Source of the DNA: an uncultured Cohaesibacter sp. | GTDB lineage: Bacteria > Pseudomonadota > Alphaproteobacteria > Rhizobiales > Cohaesibacteraceae | DNA: 64,000 nucleotides | Assembly (NCBI RefSeq): GCF_963678225.1 | Contig: NZ_OY782764.1 | Coordinates: forward strand, 2,919,001-2,983,000 | Reading direction: 5' to 3' | Shown here: positions 47,032 to 56,659 of the stretch, in pieces | Layout: the number at the start of each line of letters is the position of its first letter | Numbering within the stretch: the first letter of the stretch is position 1 | The notes under the pieces: generated by a model | Databases searched by the model: none | Told to the model about the DNA's origin: nothing | The model's input: only the letters and a program-made list of their open reading frames with translations | Position numbers and translations under genes: made by a program

Positions 47032-48144
47032 ATGTCTGCCACCATCGACATCAATAGCGTAACCAAGGCTTACGGAGCCCTGACAGTGCTCGATGATATT
47101 TCCCTGAGCATAGAGGCTGGTGAGTTTGTTGTTTTCCTCGGCCCTTCGGGCTGTGGCAAGTCAACGTTGCTGCGGATGATTGCGGGGCTGGAATCAGTCG
47201 ACAAGGGTACGATTCATATCGGAGGCGAGCGGATCGATACATTGCCTCCGGGCAAGCGCGGCGTGGCCATGGTGTTTCAGACCTATGCCCTCTATCCGCA
47301 TATGACCGTGGCGCAGAATATGGCCTTTGGTCTGGAAAATCTCAAGGTCGACAAGGCTGAGATAGACAGACGCGTCCAATCGGCCGCCGAAACGCTGGAG
47401 ATGGCCCATCTGCTTGATCGCAGGCCAGCCAAACTCTCCGGCGGTCAACGCCAGCGCGTGGCTATCGGGCGGGCTATCGTCAAGGAGCCCAAGGCGTTCC
47501 TGTTTGATGAGCCACTATCCAACCTCGATGCGGCGTTGAGAAGCCGTACCCGTCTCGAATTGGCCCAGCTGCACCAGCGGCTCGGCTCGACCATGATCTT
47601 CGTGACCCACGATCAGGTGGAAGCCATGACGCTGGCTCACCGGATCGTTGTCATGCATGACAAGAAGATCGAGCAGATCGGCACGCCGATGGAAATCTAT
47701 CAGCGCCCCGCCACCCGTTTTGTTGCTGAATTTGTCGGCTCGCCCGCCATGTCGATGATGCCGATCACAGGCATTGTCAGCGCGCAAAGCCCTGATCAAA
47801 AGGGTGCTACGCTGGAGGTGGAAGGGGCTGGCATGGTCGCAACCCAAGTGCCGCTGCCCGCAAGCTTTGCTCTGGATGGCGCAACCATGGGCGTTCGGTC
47901 TGAAGATACCCATGTTGTCCAACCCGGTGCGGATGGGCTGAACCTGACGGTCACCGTTGTCGAGCGGCTTGGAGAACGCACACTGCTCTATGGCAAGCTG
48001 GACACCGGTCTGGAAATGATTGTCGAGGATAGCGGCCGATCGACGGTCAGGGCAGGGGAAACGGTAAAATTCGACTTTGATCGTTCCGCCCTGCATGTCT
48101 TCGATGGCTCTGGGCGCGCCTACCATATGGCAGAGGAGGCGTAA
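47032..48144 (+). CDS. ABC transporter ATPase, UgpC/MsmK type (arabinoside importer)
   Basis: 370 residues with Walker A GPSGCGKST (37-45), Q-loop FQTYALYPH, signature LSGGQRQR, Walker B FLFDEPLSNLDA and switch VTHDQVEA, plus C-terminal OB domains. Start ATG 47032 follows AAGAGAGA; a frame to 46996 adds 12 residues without SD. It lies 73 bp after the GH51 gene and one base before the next permease. Confidence 0.92.
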   Translation: MSATIDINSVTKAYGALTVLDDISLSIEAGEFVVFLGPSGCGKSTLLRMIAGLESVDKGTIHIGGERIDTLPPGKRGVAMVFQTYALYPHMTVAQNMAFGLENLKVDKAEIDRRVQSAAETLEMAHLLDRRPAKLSGGQRQRVAIGRAIVKEPKAFLFDEPLSNLDAALRSRTRLELAQLHQRLGSTMIFVTHDQVEAMTLAHRIVVMHDKKIEQIGTPMEIYQRPATRFVAEFVGSPAMSMMPITGIVSAQSPDQKGATLEVEGAGMVATQVPLPASFALDGATMGVRSEDTHVVQPGADGLNLTVTVVERLGERTLLYGKLDTGLEMIVEDSGRSTVRAGETVKFDFDRSALHVFDGSGRAYHMAEEA

Positions 48145-48145
48145 G

Positions 48146-49021
48146 ATGGCTGAGTCCTATCGTCGTTCCCGCTGGTCAAATGCCCTGTTCATTTTGCCCT
48201 ATATGACGGTCTTTCTTAGTCTGCTTGTTTTCCCTCTCTTCTGGGGCATGTGGCTTTCGCTCAACAAGAGCGACCTTTTCGGCGGCGCCCGCTTTATTGG
48301 CCTCAAAAACTATTATCGCGTCTTCAGTGACCCTGTTTTTGGACAGGCTGTCTGGAATACGGTCATTTTCGTTCTTGTCTCTGTGCCCACCCTTGTGGCG
48401 CTGGGGTTGTTCCTGTCTTTGGCACTCAACAAGACCACGCGCGCCTCGTCGCTGCTGCGCGGGCTGTTCTTTTCTTCCACTGTCCTGTCGGTCACCATCG
48501 TCACGCTGATCTGGCGCTTTGTCTTCATTCCCGGCGATGGCCTGCTGGCCTTGCTGTTTGACAAAATGGGCTGGGAGCAGATCGGGTTTCTTTCCACCGA
48601 GGGCTGGTCGCTCTTTTCGGTTGGCGTGGCAACCGTCTGGTGGTGTCTGGGCTTGCCTATGATGCTGTTTCTTGCTGCGCTTCAGCAGATACCCGCTGAT
48701 CTTTATGAAGCCGCAGCGCTCGATAATGCCAGCCGCTGGCGGGTGTTGACGCGTATTACGCTGCCTTCAATCAAATCCACCATCGTGCTTGTGGCCATCG
48801 TTCAGATCGTCATGCAGTTCCAGCTGTTCGGGCAGGCCCAGTTGATGACCAACGGCGGACCGGCAGGCTCCTCGCGTCCGATCGTTCTCTATATCTTCGA
48901 TACCAGCTTCATCCGCTGGGATGTCGGCATGGGTACGGCGGCTTCCGAAGTGCTGTTCCTCATCATTCTGCTGGCGGCAATGGTGCAATATTGGGTGACA
49001 TCGCGAAAAGGGGAGGCTTGA
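48146..49021 (+). CDS. ABC transporter permease, carbohydrate (MalF type)
   Basis: 291 residues, six predicted helices, starting with a basic tail then ALFILPYMTVFLSLLVFPLF. Coupling loop YEAAALDNASRWRVLTRI. The ATG is preceded by AGAGGAGG, which lies within the end of the ATPase gene. Probably imports arabino-oligosaccharides given the GH51 gene; inferred from context. Confidence 0.92.
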   Translation: MAESYRRSRWSNALFILPYMTVFLSLLVFPLFWGMWLSLNKSDLFGGARFIGLKNYYRVFSDPVFGQAVWNTVIFVLVSVPTLVALGLFLSLALNKTTRASSLLRGLFFSSTVLSVTIVTLIWRFVFIPGDGLLALLFDKMGWEQIGFLSTEGWSLFSVGVATVWWCLGLPMMLFLAALQQIPADLYEAAALDNASRWRVLTRITLPSIKSTIVLVAIVQIVMQFQLFGQAQLMTNGGPAGSSRPIVLYIFDTSFIRWDVGMGTAASEVLFLIILLAAMVQYWVTSRKGEA

Positions 49022-49024
49022 GCC

Positions 49025-49885
49025 ATGGCTGTTCTGAGCAAGAAAAACAAAAGCTTTTCGCCTGACAAACTGACATCCAACCGCGCCCTGTTCTGGATCG
49101 CTGCCGTCTTCGCAATTGTCATGATCGCACCAGCGCTTTGGGTGCTGGGGCTGTCTTTCAAGGACAACACGCTTTTGATGCGTGGGTCCGAGGCTGTGTT
49201 CTCGGCGCCATATACCTTGAAGAACTATACCGATCTGTTCCATTCCAGTCTGGTCTTTCGCTGGTTTCTCAATTCCATGGTGGTTGCTGTAGGGCAGACT
49301 GTGGGCGTGCTCACCCTGTCGTCGCTGGCAGGTTATGCTTTCGCGCGGCTGGAATTCCCATTCCGCAAGACGATCTTTGTCATCGTGCTGTTTGGTCTTG
49401 CTGTGCCGGAGCAGGCGGTCATCATCGCGCGTCACCAGATGTTCAGCTGGCTCAACATGCATAATAGCTATCTCGGCCTGATGCTGCCGGGCATGTCTTC
49501 GGCCTTCGGTGTGTTCCTGATGACGCAGTTTTTCCGCGCCATCCCCAAGGAGATCGACGAAGCTGCCCTGCTCGACAACACGCCGCGCTTCCGCATTTTC
49601 TGGAAGGTGCTGCTACCGCTGACCATGCCAGCGCAGGCAACGCTTGGTATTTTCACCTTCCTGCTGGCGTGGAACGATTATTGGTGGCCGCTGATTTCAG
49701 CCACCAAAAAGGACATGTATACGCTGACCATCGGCATCGCATCCTCACAGCGCAATTTCGCTCAGACCGAGGGGCTTGGCTTTCTGGCCGCACAGGCGGT
49801 GTTCGCCTCATTGCCGGTCATCATTGTCTATATCTTTTTCCAGCGGAATATCGTGACCGCTGTTTCGGGAGGAGCCGTCAAATAG
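49025..49885 (+). CDS. ABC transporter permease, carbohydrate (MalG type)
   Basis: 286 residues, six predicted helices after a Lys-rich N-terminus. Coupling loop IDEAALLDNTPRFRIFWKV; C-terminus ends TAVSGGAVK as in relatives. Starts 3 bases after the previous stop. Forms a heteromeric pore with the preceding permease. Confidence 0.92.
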   Translation: MAVLSKKNKSFSPDKLTSNRALFWIAAVFAIVMIAPALWVLGLSFKDNTLLMRGSEAVFSAPYTLKNYTDLFHSSLVFRWFLNSMVVAVGQTVGVLTLSSLAGYAFARLEFPFRKTIFVIVLFGLAVPEQAVIIARHQMFSWLNMHNSYLGLMLPGMSSAFGVFLMTQFFRAIPKEIDEAALLDNTPRFRIFWKVLLPLTMPAQATLGIFTFLLAWNDYWWPLISATKKDMYTLTIGIASSQRNFAQTEGLGFLAAQAVFASLPVIIVYIFFQRNIVTAVSGGAVK

Positions 49886-49987
49886 CTATGGGCGGCTAAC
49901 ATTATCGGCAGCCTTCTGGAAGAGGGAAGAAATAGGAGGGCAGGCCGGTCATTTTAGGGGCGAAGGCCCCAACATAGGGAGAGAAAA

Positions 49988-51298
49988 ATGAAATCCATTC
50001 TATTGGCAACGGCCTCTGCCGCCTTGCTCGGCATGGCCACTATGGCACAGGCCGACACGACGATTGAACTGCAACGCTTCTTCGGTGCATGCGAAGCGGA
50101 CTATGGCACTGTTACCGACGTCTCCAAGGCAGTTGGCGAATGCGGCATTATCACGTCTCTGGTCAACAAGTTCGAAGCGGAAAATCCGGACATCAAGGTC
50201 AACGTGACCACCGTAGAATGGCCCGGCTATAATCAGCTCAACGCCCAGCTCGCTTCCAACGCGGCGCCCGATGTGGTCTCGGTTCACTATTCAGCGATTT
50301 CTGATTACTCCACCCGTGGCCTCTTCATGCCGCTTGATGATCTGTTTGCATCGGCTGGCATTGATCCTGCCGATTTCTCCGATGCTGCTCGTGGCGGCGC
50401 CACCAAGGACGGCAAGATGTATGCCCTGCCGTTTGACAACTGGACCATGCTGTTCCATGTCAACCTCAACCTGATGAAGGAAGCTGGTCTCGTTAATGCT
50501 GATGGCACACCGATCCTGCCGACCTCGGTTGATGAATTCTTCGAACAGGGCAAACAGTTCAAGGAAAAAACCGGCAAGCCATATCTGGTACAGATCTATG
50601 CCAACGAAACCGCTGCCTATATGCGCATTTTCTACACGTTGATGATGCAGCAGGATTATGACTTCTTTAAAGATCCGTCCAAAATCGATCTTTCTGGCCC
50701 TGAAGCCAAGAAGGCGCTGGAATTCATGAAGAAGATCCACGACGAAGGCCTTTCCACGCTCGATATGGACTATTCGGCAGCAGTCTCCGGCTTCTCCTCT
50801 GGTGAAGGTGGAATTGAGGTCAACGGTACTTGGTTGATCGGCGATCTGGATGCCCAGTCCAAGGAAGAGGGTAATGCACTCTCCGGTGGCTACACCGTTT
50901 ATCCGGTGCCGCAATTCTATCCGGCCAAGAACGCCACCTATGTGGATGGGCATGGCTGGGCAGTTCCGCGTGGTGATCGCGATGAAGACAAGATGGCGGC
51001 CATCGGTAAGCTCTTCAAATTCCTCGAAGACAATGACTATGAATGGGCTCGCACTGGCCATCTGCCAGCTGTGAAAGCCGTGTTCGACATGCCTGAATTC
51101 AAGGCTCTGCCGCACCGCGACAAGATCGTCGAGATCGCCAAGATCGGGCAGACCCTGCCGGAAGGCGTGATGCGCCAGTTTGCGCTTCAGGATATTGTCG
51201 GTGAAGAACTGGCAGCCGCCATCAATGGCAACAAGTCCGTTGATGATGCGCTGGCTCGTATAGAAGAACGCGTCAACGATCTGCTTGGCAACCTCTAG
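49988..51298 (+). CDS. ABC transporter sugar-binding protein
   Basis: 436 residues with a Sec signal peptide cleaved near MAQADTT. Cluster-B/family 1 binding protein; mature region shows FFGACEADYGTVTD near the N-terminus (two cysteines, possibly a disulfide with Cys in VGECGI), ALPFDNWTMLFHVNLN and GIEVNGTWLIGD. Binds the oligosaccharide carried by the preceding permeases, likely arabinosides. The start has GGGAGAG upstream and a small GGGGC/GCCCC hairpin at 49957-49970 lies just before it, which could favour high expression of this last gene. A strong terminator follows. Confidence 0.9.
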   Translation: MKSILLATASAALLGMATMAQADTTIELQRFFGACEADYGTVTDVSKAVGECGIITSLVNKFEAENPDIKVNVTTVEWPGYNQLNAQLASNAAPDVVSVHYSAISDYSTRGLFMPLDDLFASAGIDPADFSDAARGGATKDGKMYALPFDNWTMLFHVNLNLMKEAGLVNADGTPILPTSVDEFFEQGKQFKEKTGKPYLVQIYANETAAYMRIFYTLMMQQDYDFFKDPSKIDLSGPEAKKALEFMKKIHDEGLSTLDMDYSAAVSGFSSGEGGIEVNGTWLIGDLDAQSKEEGNALSGGYTVYPVPQFYPAKNATYVDGHGWAVPRGDRDEDKMAAIGKLFKFLEDNDYEWARTGHLPAVKAVFDMPEFKALPHRDKIVEIAKIGQTLPEGVMRQFALQDIVGEELAAAINGNKSVDDALARIEERVNDLLGNL

Positions 51299-51348
51299 CA
51301 ATTGCATAAGAGCGCAGGCCAAGTGTAATTATAGTGCGAAGAATAGGG

Positions 51349-51374
51349 GAGCGGCAGTGAATGCCGCTCTTTTT
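51349..51374 (+). terminator. Terminator of the arabinofuranosidase-ABC operon
   Basis: Perfect 8-bp stem (51349-51356 with 51362-51369), 5-base loop, then TTTTT. Located 50 bases after the binding-protein stop. Confidence 0.92.
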
Positions 51375-51774
51375 GACTCTTGCCTGTGCTTTTGGCGACG
51401 CACGATTCGCAGGTTGGTCGGATCAGTAAAAAATAGGAACAGGCAAGAATTTTCAGTTTTTTATTCCTGACAGAAGAAGCGATTCTGTCTTGTTAGGTAA
51501 AATATTTAACCATTGCTTACCTAGGTCAGAATTTGTCGACCTATTCTTGATAGACGGCTTAAACCTTTTTAAAATCGAAGAAAAAGGAAAGGTGAAGCCA
51601 AGATCTCATGACGTGTGAGGCTATCTCCTCGGGATTTTTATATTATCAATTAGGATAATGCTGAAACTACAATATTCATTCCACTGTGACAGCTTCCTGT
51701 CAGACAAGCAGACTACTATCCCCGCGATGGCCCGCCAAATAAAATAAGGCTGGCTTAATTGTGGAGGAGAAATC
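51375..51774 (+). promoter_or_regulatory. Control region of tctCBA with three inverted repeats
   Basis: 400 bases, AT-rich. Inverted repeats seen: TAGGTAA/TTACCTA at 51494-51500 and 51517-51523; ATTATC-N6-GATAAT at 51642-51659; TGACAG-N4-CTGTCA at 51687-51702. A TctD-type response regulator partner of the kinase at the right edge could act here, as an inference. No gene recognised. Confidence 0.5.
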
Positions 51775-52758
51775 ATGATTTCCAAAGTGGTCCGCGCAGC
51801 ACTCGCTGTCGCAGCAATGTCTCTCGTACCTGCCGCAGCGCAAGCGTTCGAACCTGAAAATCCGGAATGTATCGCTCCTGCCAACCCTGGTGGTGGCTGG
51901 GACTTCACCTGCCGTCAGGTCGGCAAATCCTTGCAGGATCTTGGCCTGATCGATTCCACCATGCAGGTGGTAAACCTTGCTGGTGGCGGCGGCGGTGTCG
52001 CGTATGCAGCTGTGGTCAACAAGCGTGGTGACGATAGCAACCTCATCGTGGCTGCCTCTTCGGCAACTGCAACCCGTCTGGCACAGGGTGCCTATCCGGG
52101 CAACACCATGGATCAGGTCCGTTGGGTTGGTGCCATCGGTGCAGACTATGGCGTAATTGCAGTGGCTGCCGATAGCCCGATCAAAGACCTCACTGAACTG
52201 ATGACTCAGCTTAAAGACAAACCAAGCTCTATTGCAGTTGCTGGTGGGTCCGCTGTTGGTGGCTGGGACCATCTCAAGGTTCTGATCGCAGCCAACGCCG
52301 CAGGTATCAGCGATGTGCGCAAAGTCAAATATATTGCCTTCAATGGTGGTGGTGAAGCGGTAACCCAGCTGCTGGCTGGTTCTGTTCAGGCATTCTCCGG
52401 CGATATTTCCGAAGCAAAAGGCTTCGTGGATTCAGGTGATATTCGCGTGATTGCCGTTCTGTCTCCGGAACGCCTTGATGGCGACTATGCCGCATTCCCA
52501 ACCGCGAAAGAGCAGGGCATCGACGCCATTGGTGCCAACTGGCGCGGCTTCTATGCACCAAAGGGCATGAGCGACGAAGCTTATGACTTCTGGGTTTCCA
52601 AGATCGACGAACTTTATGATACCCCGCAGTGGAAGACTGTCATGAAGAATAACGGTCTGGCTCCGCTTGATCTGCAGGGCGCAGAATTCGAGCAGTTTGT
52701 TGGTGAATCTGTTGCCAAAATCCAGCAGATCTCTCGCGATATCGGCATCATCAAATAA
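51775..52758 (+). CDS. tctC: Tripartite tricarboxylate transporter binding protein
   Basis: Periplasmic receptor of a TTT-family (Na+ or H+ driven) carboxylate transporter. The 327-residue protein has a signal peptide ending AAAQA, then the typical ANPGGGWD motif that contacts the carboxylate, and later VAGGSAVGGWDHL and GEAVTQLLAG segments. The ATG has GGAGGAG upstream. Followed by tctB and tctA, and then by citrate lyase genes, which makes citrate the likely substrate; TctC proteins also bind other dicarboxylates or aromatics, so the substrate is by context. Confidence 0.94.
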   Translation: MISKVVRAALAVAAMSLVPAAAQAFEPENPECIAPANPGGGWDFTCRQVGKSLQDLGLIDSTMQVVNLAGGGGGVAYAAVVNKRGDDSNLIVAASSATATRLAQGAYPGNTMDQVRWVGAIGADYGVIAVAADSPIKDLTELMTQLKDKPSSIAVAGGSAVGGWDHLKVLIAANAAGISDVRKVKYIAFNGGGEAVTQLLAGSVQAFSGDISEAKGFVDSGDIRVIAVLSPERLDGDYAAFPTAKEQGIDAIGANWRGFYAPKGMSDEAYDFWVSKIDELYDTPQWKTVMKNNGLAPLDLQGAEFEQFVGESVAKIQQISRDIGIIK

Positions 52759-52826
52759 CAATAAGCTATCCCGGTTGCGGCGGCTGAGACCGGCCGCCGC
52801 AATTTCCGTCTAACGAGGGAATGATC

Positions 52827-53258
52827 ATGAGTGATCGTATCTTCGGAGCTGTTGGGCTCCTGCTGGCCGCGCTCTTTGCCTATTCATCCATGATAATCGA
52901 GGAGAGTTTTCTCTCCGATGCTGTCGGCCCCAAGGCCTTCCCGCTGATTATCGCCGCCATTCTGGCTATCTCGTCCTTGACAATCATTCTGAAACCGGAC
53001 GCCGCGCCCAAATGGCCGACGCTTCCGCGGTTCGTTGAGCTTGTCGCCTCCATCGTCGTGATGGTGCTGTATGCCGAGTTTCTGCCAATTGTTGGTTTTG
53101 TGATCGCAACGGCTGTCGCGTCCACCTATCTCACCTGGCGTTTGGGGACATCCGCCATCCAGTCTGTGGTGGTTGGTATATCCATCTCCGTCGGCATCTA
53201 TGTCATTTTTCACCTTCTCTTTGGCCTGTCGTTGGCCAAGGGCCCGCTTGGTTTCTAA
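52827..53258 (+). CDS. tctB: Tripartite tricarboxylate transporter small membrane subunit
   Basis: 143 residues, four predicted helices, with the family stretch DAVGPKAFPLIIAAILAISS after helix 1. Two ATGs compete (52821 and 52827); the second is spaced correctly from GAGGGA. It lies between tctC and tctA with short gaps, the canonical order. Confidence 0.92.
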   Translation: MSDRIFGAVGLLLAALFAYSSMIIEESFLSDAVGPKAFPLIIAAILAISSLTIILKPDAAPKWPTLPRFVELVASIVVMVLYAEFLPIVGFVIATAVASTYLTWRLGTSAIQSVVVGISISVGIYVIFHLLFGLSLAKGPLGF

Positions 53259-53270
53259 GGAGATCGGATT

Positions 53271-54812
53271 ATGGAAACTTTTTCGTCTCTTGCAGACGGT
53301 TTTGTGATTGCGATGACCTTTCAGAACCTCATTCTGGCGCTGCTGGGGTGTTTTCTGGGAACCATCATGGGCGCGCTGCCCGGTCTTGGCCCGTCAAACG
53401 GGGTCGCGATCCTCATTCCTCTGGCCTTCTCGCTGGGCCTTGGCGCTACGCCGTCTCTCATTCTGCTGACGTCCGTTTATTACGGCGCCATGTATGGCGG
53501 TCGTATTTCATCCATCCTGCTCAACATCCCCGGTGATGCGCCTGCCTTGATGACTTGCCTTGATGGCTATCCCATGGCGCGCAATGGTCGTGGCGGGGAG
53601 GCGCTCGCGCTTTCCGGTTTTGCGTCTTTTATCGGTTCGTTTCTGGCAACATGGGGGCTGGTTCTGCTGGCGCCGCAGTTGGTCAAGATTGCGCTCGCCT
53701 TCGGACCTGCTGAATATTTCGCTCTGTTCGCGTTGGCCTTCGCCACGCTGGGCGGTGTTTCTTCCACCAATCAGGCGAAATCGGCTTTTGCAGCGATGGT
53801 CGGTCTTGGTCTTGCCATGGTCGGGGTAGATACCCAGACCGGTGTGCCACGCTTTACCTTTGGTCTCGTGCATTTCTATGATGGCATTGACTTCCTCGTT
53901 GCCATCGTCGGCCTGTTTGCGATCTCGGAAGTCTTCATCTTCATCGAAAATCGCCACGGCGATGCGGATGCAGAAGGCAAAAAGGTCGAGCTCGGTCGTC
54001 TGACGCCAACCATGAAGACCTTCTGGGGCAGTTTCCCTTCGATTATCCGCACCAGTATCGTCGGCTTCATTGCCGGTGTTCTGCCCGGTGCCGGAGCCTC
54101 CTTGGGGTCCTTCATTTCCTATTCCATGGAAAAGCGTCTGCTCGATAAGAATGGCACTTTCGGCAAGGGGGATCCTCGCGGTGTGGCTGCGCCTGAAGCG
54201 GGCAACAATGCGGCTGCCGGTGGTGCTCTGGTGCCAATGCTGGCGCTCGGTGTTCCCGGCTCTGGTACGACCGCCGTTCTTCTGGCTGTTCTGTTGGCGC
54301 TTAACATCACGCCCGGTCCGTTGCTCTTTGCCAACAACCCTGATGTGGTCTGGGGCCTGATTGCTGCGCTCTTCATCGGCAACTTCATCCTGCTGCTGCT
54401 CAACATTCCGTTCGTGGGGATCTTCATCCGCGTGCTGTTGGTGCCGCCGCGCATCCTGATGCCGATCGTCGCAATGGTCAGCTTTGTCGGGATCTACGGC
54501 ATTGCCGGGTCTAGCTTCGATCTTCTGATCATGGTGGCCTTCGGTGTCGTCGGTTGGCTGTTCCGCAAGCTTGATGTGCCGCTGGTGCCGGTCATTCTCG
54601 GGGTGCTGTTGGGCAACAATATGGAAAGCAACCTGCGCCGCGCCATTACCATTTCTGATGGTGACTGGACGGTTCTGTTCGCAAGCCCGCTCGCGATCAC
54701 CCTGTGGTCGATCTCGATCATCGGCTTTGTGCTCCCTATCTTCGTCAGCCGCTTCATGCCCAAGAAACCAAAACCGGTTTCTGCTGAAGCTGAAGAGGAA
54801 GTATCTAATTAA
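53271..54812 (+). CDS. tctA: Tripartite tricarboxylate transporter large membrane subunit
   Basis: 513 residues with about 11-12 predicted helices. TctA motifs seen: GALPGLGPSNGVAILIPL near residue 35, YYGAMYGGRISSILLNIPGD, and the repeat-related GVLPGAGASLGSFISY and ALGVPGSGTTAVLL, reflecting the duplicated core. AAGGAG lies 8 bases before the ATG. Acts with TctB in the inner membrane to carry the ligand delivered by TctC. Confidence 0.95.
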   Translation: METFSSLADGFVIAMTFQNLILALLGCFLGTIMGALPGLGPSNGVAILIPLAFSLGLGATPSLILLTSVYYGAMYGGRISSILLNIPGDAPALMTCLDGYPMARNGRGGEALALSGFASFIGSFLATWGLVLLAPQLVKIALAFGPAEYFALFALAFATLGGVSSTNQAKSAFAAMVGLGLAMVGVDTQTGVPRFTFGLVHFYDGIDFLVAIVGLFAISEVFIFIENRHGDADAEGKKVELGRLTPTMKTFWGSFPSIIRTSIVGFIAGVLPGAGASLGSFISYSMEKRLLDKNGTFGKGDPRGVAAPEAGNNAAAGGALVPMLALGVPGSGTTAVLLAVLLALNITPGPLLFANNPDVVWGLIAALFIGNFILLLLNIPFVGIFIRVLLVPPRILMPIVAMVSFVGIYGIAGSSFDLLIMVAFGVVGWLFRKLDVPLVPVILGVLLGNNMESNLRRAITISDGDWTVLFASPLAITLWSISIIGFVLPIFVSRFMPKKPKPVSAEAEEEVSN

Positions 54813-55272
54813 GACGCATCTCCCGGTCCGACATAATAAACCAGTCCCCCAACGATAACGGATCGGGATTTGCATCAGAAACAAGGGGAGTGCCGGCCTT
54901 GGGTTGGCACTCTCTTAAAAGCCCTCAAAGGAAAGCAATCCGATTTCTTCGACAAAATCACAGTTTTTTTGGCTAAATTGCTGCGATTATGACCTCGGTC
55001 AGAGACTTGACGGAAATATCGGATAAAAAGGGCGATTAATATGATTGCGACTGTGACTGCGAAAGCGGCCATAAGTGAAAAACCGGCAATCAATGAGGGT
55101 GGATGAAACCGCAATCAACAAGGAATGAGAATATCCATTGTCACTGTCCGCAATCCTGCGACGATCTCTCTCCTAGCCGATTAATGTCAGGGTGCCATGG
55201 TGCCACTGAGAGGCTTTTAGACGGTGTGACAATGTAAATTCTGATTGCTCAAACGGCTAAAGGAATGTGCTA
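54813..55272. other. Intergenic region between tctA and citC
   Basis: 460 bases. A 7-bp inverted repeat GAGTGCC/GGCACTC (54888-54894 with 54906-54912) followed by TCTT may be a weak terminator for tctCBA. The rest presumably holds the citC promoter; no convincing boxes or operators were found. A minus-strand hydrophobic frame at 54875-55114 has no SD and is not accepted. Confidence 0.45.
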
Positions 55273-56301
55273 GTGAGCGACGGATTGGAATTCTTGACGG
55301 TTGAACCGGCCTCTGACCCTGTGGCCCGAAGGGAAATCGTCGACCTGCTGGCCAGTTGCGGCCTTGATTACGAGAAGCAAATCGAGTTTTTCGTAACAGC
55401 GCGGCAGGAAGGGCGGCTCGTAGCCTGTGCAGGCTTCGAAAAAGGCATCATCAAGGATGTTGCCATTTGCCAGACGCTGCGAGGCAGCGCGATCAGCCTG
55501 CGGCTCGTCAGCGAGGTAACCTATCTCGCCCATAGTCAGGGATATCAAATTCTTTTCGTCTATACCGAGCCGCATAATGCGGATTTCTTTTTGGGCTGCG
55601 GCTTCTATCCGCTGGTCGAAGTGCCCGGACAGACGGCCCTGCTAGAGAATACGCCGGTCGGTATCAAGAATTATTGTGCCTCTCTGGCCCGCTACAAGGT
55701 TGAGGGGGACAAGATTGGCTGCGTGGTAGCCAACGCCAATCCCTTTACGCTCGGTCACCTCTATCTGATCACCGAAGCAGCGAAATCCTGTGATTGGCTC
55801 CACCTGTTCATCGTCAAGGAAGATGCCTCGCTCTTCTCCTATCATGATCGCTTCATGCTGGCCAAGGAGATGACCAAGGACATTCCCAATCTCACCTTGC
55901 ATGGTGGCTCGAAATATATGGTCTCGCGGGCCACGTTTCCGGCCTATTTTTTCAAGGACAAAGGCATGGTCGGTCAATGCCGCACCGCGGTCGATCTGTT
56001 GCTCTTCCGCAAATATATTGCCCCGGCCCTTGGTGTGACCCACCGCTTTGTCGGCACAGAGCCATTCTGCGATACCACGCGCAAATACAACAATGACATG
56101 AAATTCTGGCTCCAAGAGCCGAGCTCCATAGCCCATTCCATCGAGGTGGTTGAGCTGGAGCGCACCAAGCGCAGCGGCATCGCCGTTTCCGCTTCAGAAG
56201 TGCGCCGCCTGTTGGCGGGAGGAAACTTTGAAAAGATCAAGGAGTTCGTACCCAAACCGACCTTTGATCTGATCATGAATAAATATGCCACATCAGTTTG
56301 A
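55273..56301 (+). CDS. citC: [Citrate (pro-3S)-lyase] ligase
   Basis: Acetylates the thiol of the citrate lyase prosthetic group with acetate and ATP, activating the enzyme. The 342-residue protein joins an N-terminal GNAT-like domain (about 20-130) to a nucleotidyltransferase domain with the TXGH-type motif in NANPFTLGHLYL near residue 155 and SASEVRRLL near the end. The GTG at 55273 is spaced 8 bases from AAAGGA; a GTG two codons earlier is too close. First gene of citCDEFGX. Confidence 0.94.
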   Translation: MSDGLEFLTVEPASDPVARREIVDLLASCGLDYEKQIEFFVTARQEGRLVACAGFEKGIIKDVAICQTLRGSAISLRLVSEVTYLAHSQGYQILFVYTEPHNADFFLGCGFYPLVEVPGQTALLENTPVGIKNYCASLARYKVEGDKIGCVVANANPFTLGHLYLITEAAKSCDWLHLFIVKEDASLFSYHDRFMLAKEMTKDIPNLTLHGGSKYMVSRATFPAYFFKDKGMVGQCRTAVDLLLFRKYIAPALGVTHRFVGTEPFCDTTRKYNNDMKFWLQEPSSIAHSIEVVELERTKRSGIAVSASEVRRLLAGGNFEKIKEFVPKPTFDLIMNKYATSV

Positions 56302-56362
56302 CAGCTGACGGCCTGTCGCCGCCATGCGTGCCATCGATTTTAAAATTCTAAAGGAGCGAAAC

Positions 56363-56659
56363 ATGCAGATCATACAGGAGGCGTTGGCGGGGACACTCGA
56401 ATCGAGCGATCTCTTTGTCAGGGTCTCACCGTCAGAAGGACCGCTTGAGTTGATCCTGAACAGCGAAGTTCAGCACCAGTTCGGCGACCAGATCCGAAAG
56501 GTCGCGCAAGAGACCTTTGCAAAGCTTGGCGTGTCCGAAGGGGCCACCGTAATCATTGAAGACAAGGGCGCGCTTGATTGCGTGATCGAAGCCCGCCTGG
56601 AAGCCGCTCTTCTGCGCGCCGCAGGTGATAAATCGGTAGAGTGGGAGGCCCTGTCATGA
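56363..56659 (+). CDS. citD: Citrate lyase acyl carrier protein (gamma subunit)
   Basis: 98 residues. Carries the 2'-(5''-phosphoribosyl)-3'-dephospho-CoA arm on Ser14, which lies in the conserved AGTLESSD exactly as in Klebsiella CitD. AAAGGAG lies 7 bases before the ATG; a frame to 56324 is rejected. The stop overlaps the start of citE (ATGA). Confidence 0.95.
   Translation: MQIIQEALAGTLESSDLFVRVSPSEGPLELILNSEVQHQFGDQIRKVAQETFAKLGVSEGATVIIEDKGALDCVIEARLEAALLRAAGDKSVEWEALS

Noticed and set aside
53508-54884. A 458-codon open frame on the minus strand opposite tctA
   Set aside because: Product is dominated by Asp/His/Arg/Gln from reverse reading of hydrophobic codons; tctA is certain.
54875-55114. 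A 79-codon minus-strand frame with one hydrophobic segment between tctA and citC
   Set aside because: TTG start without SD, and its C-terminal half crosses the likely tctA terminator; chance hydrophobicity in AT-rich DNA.
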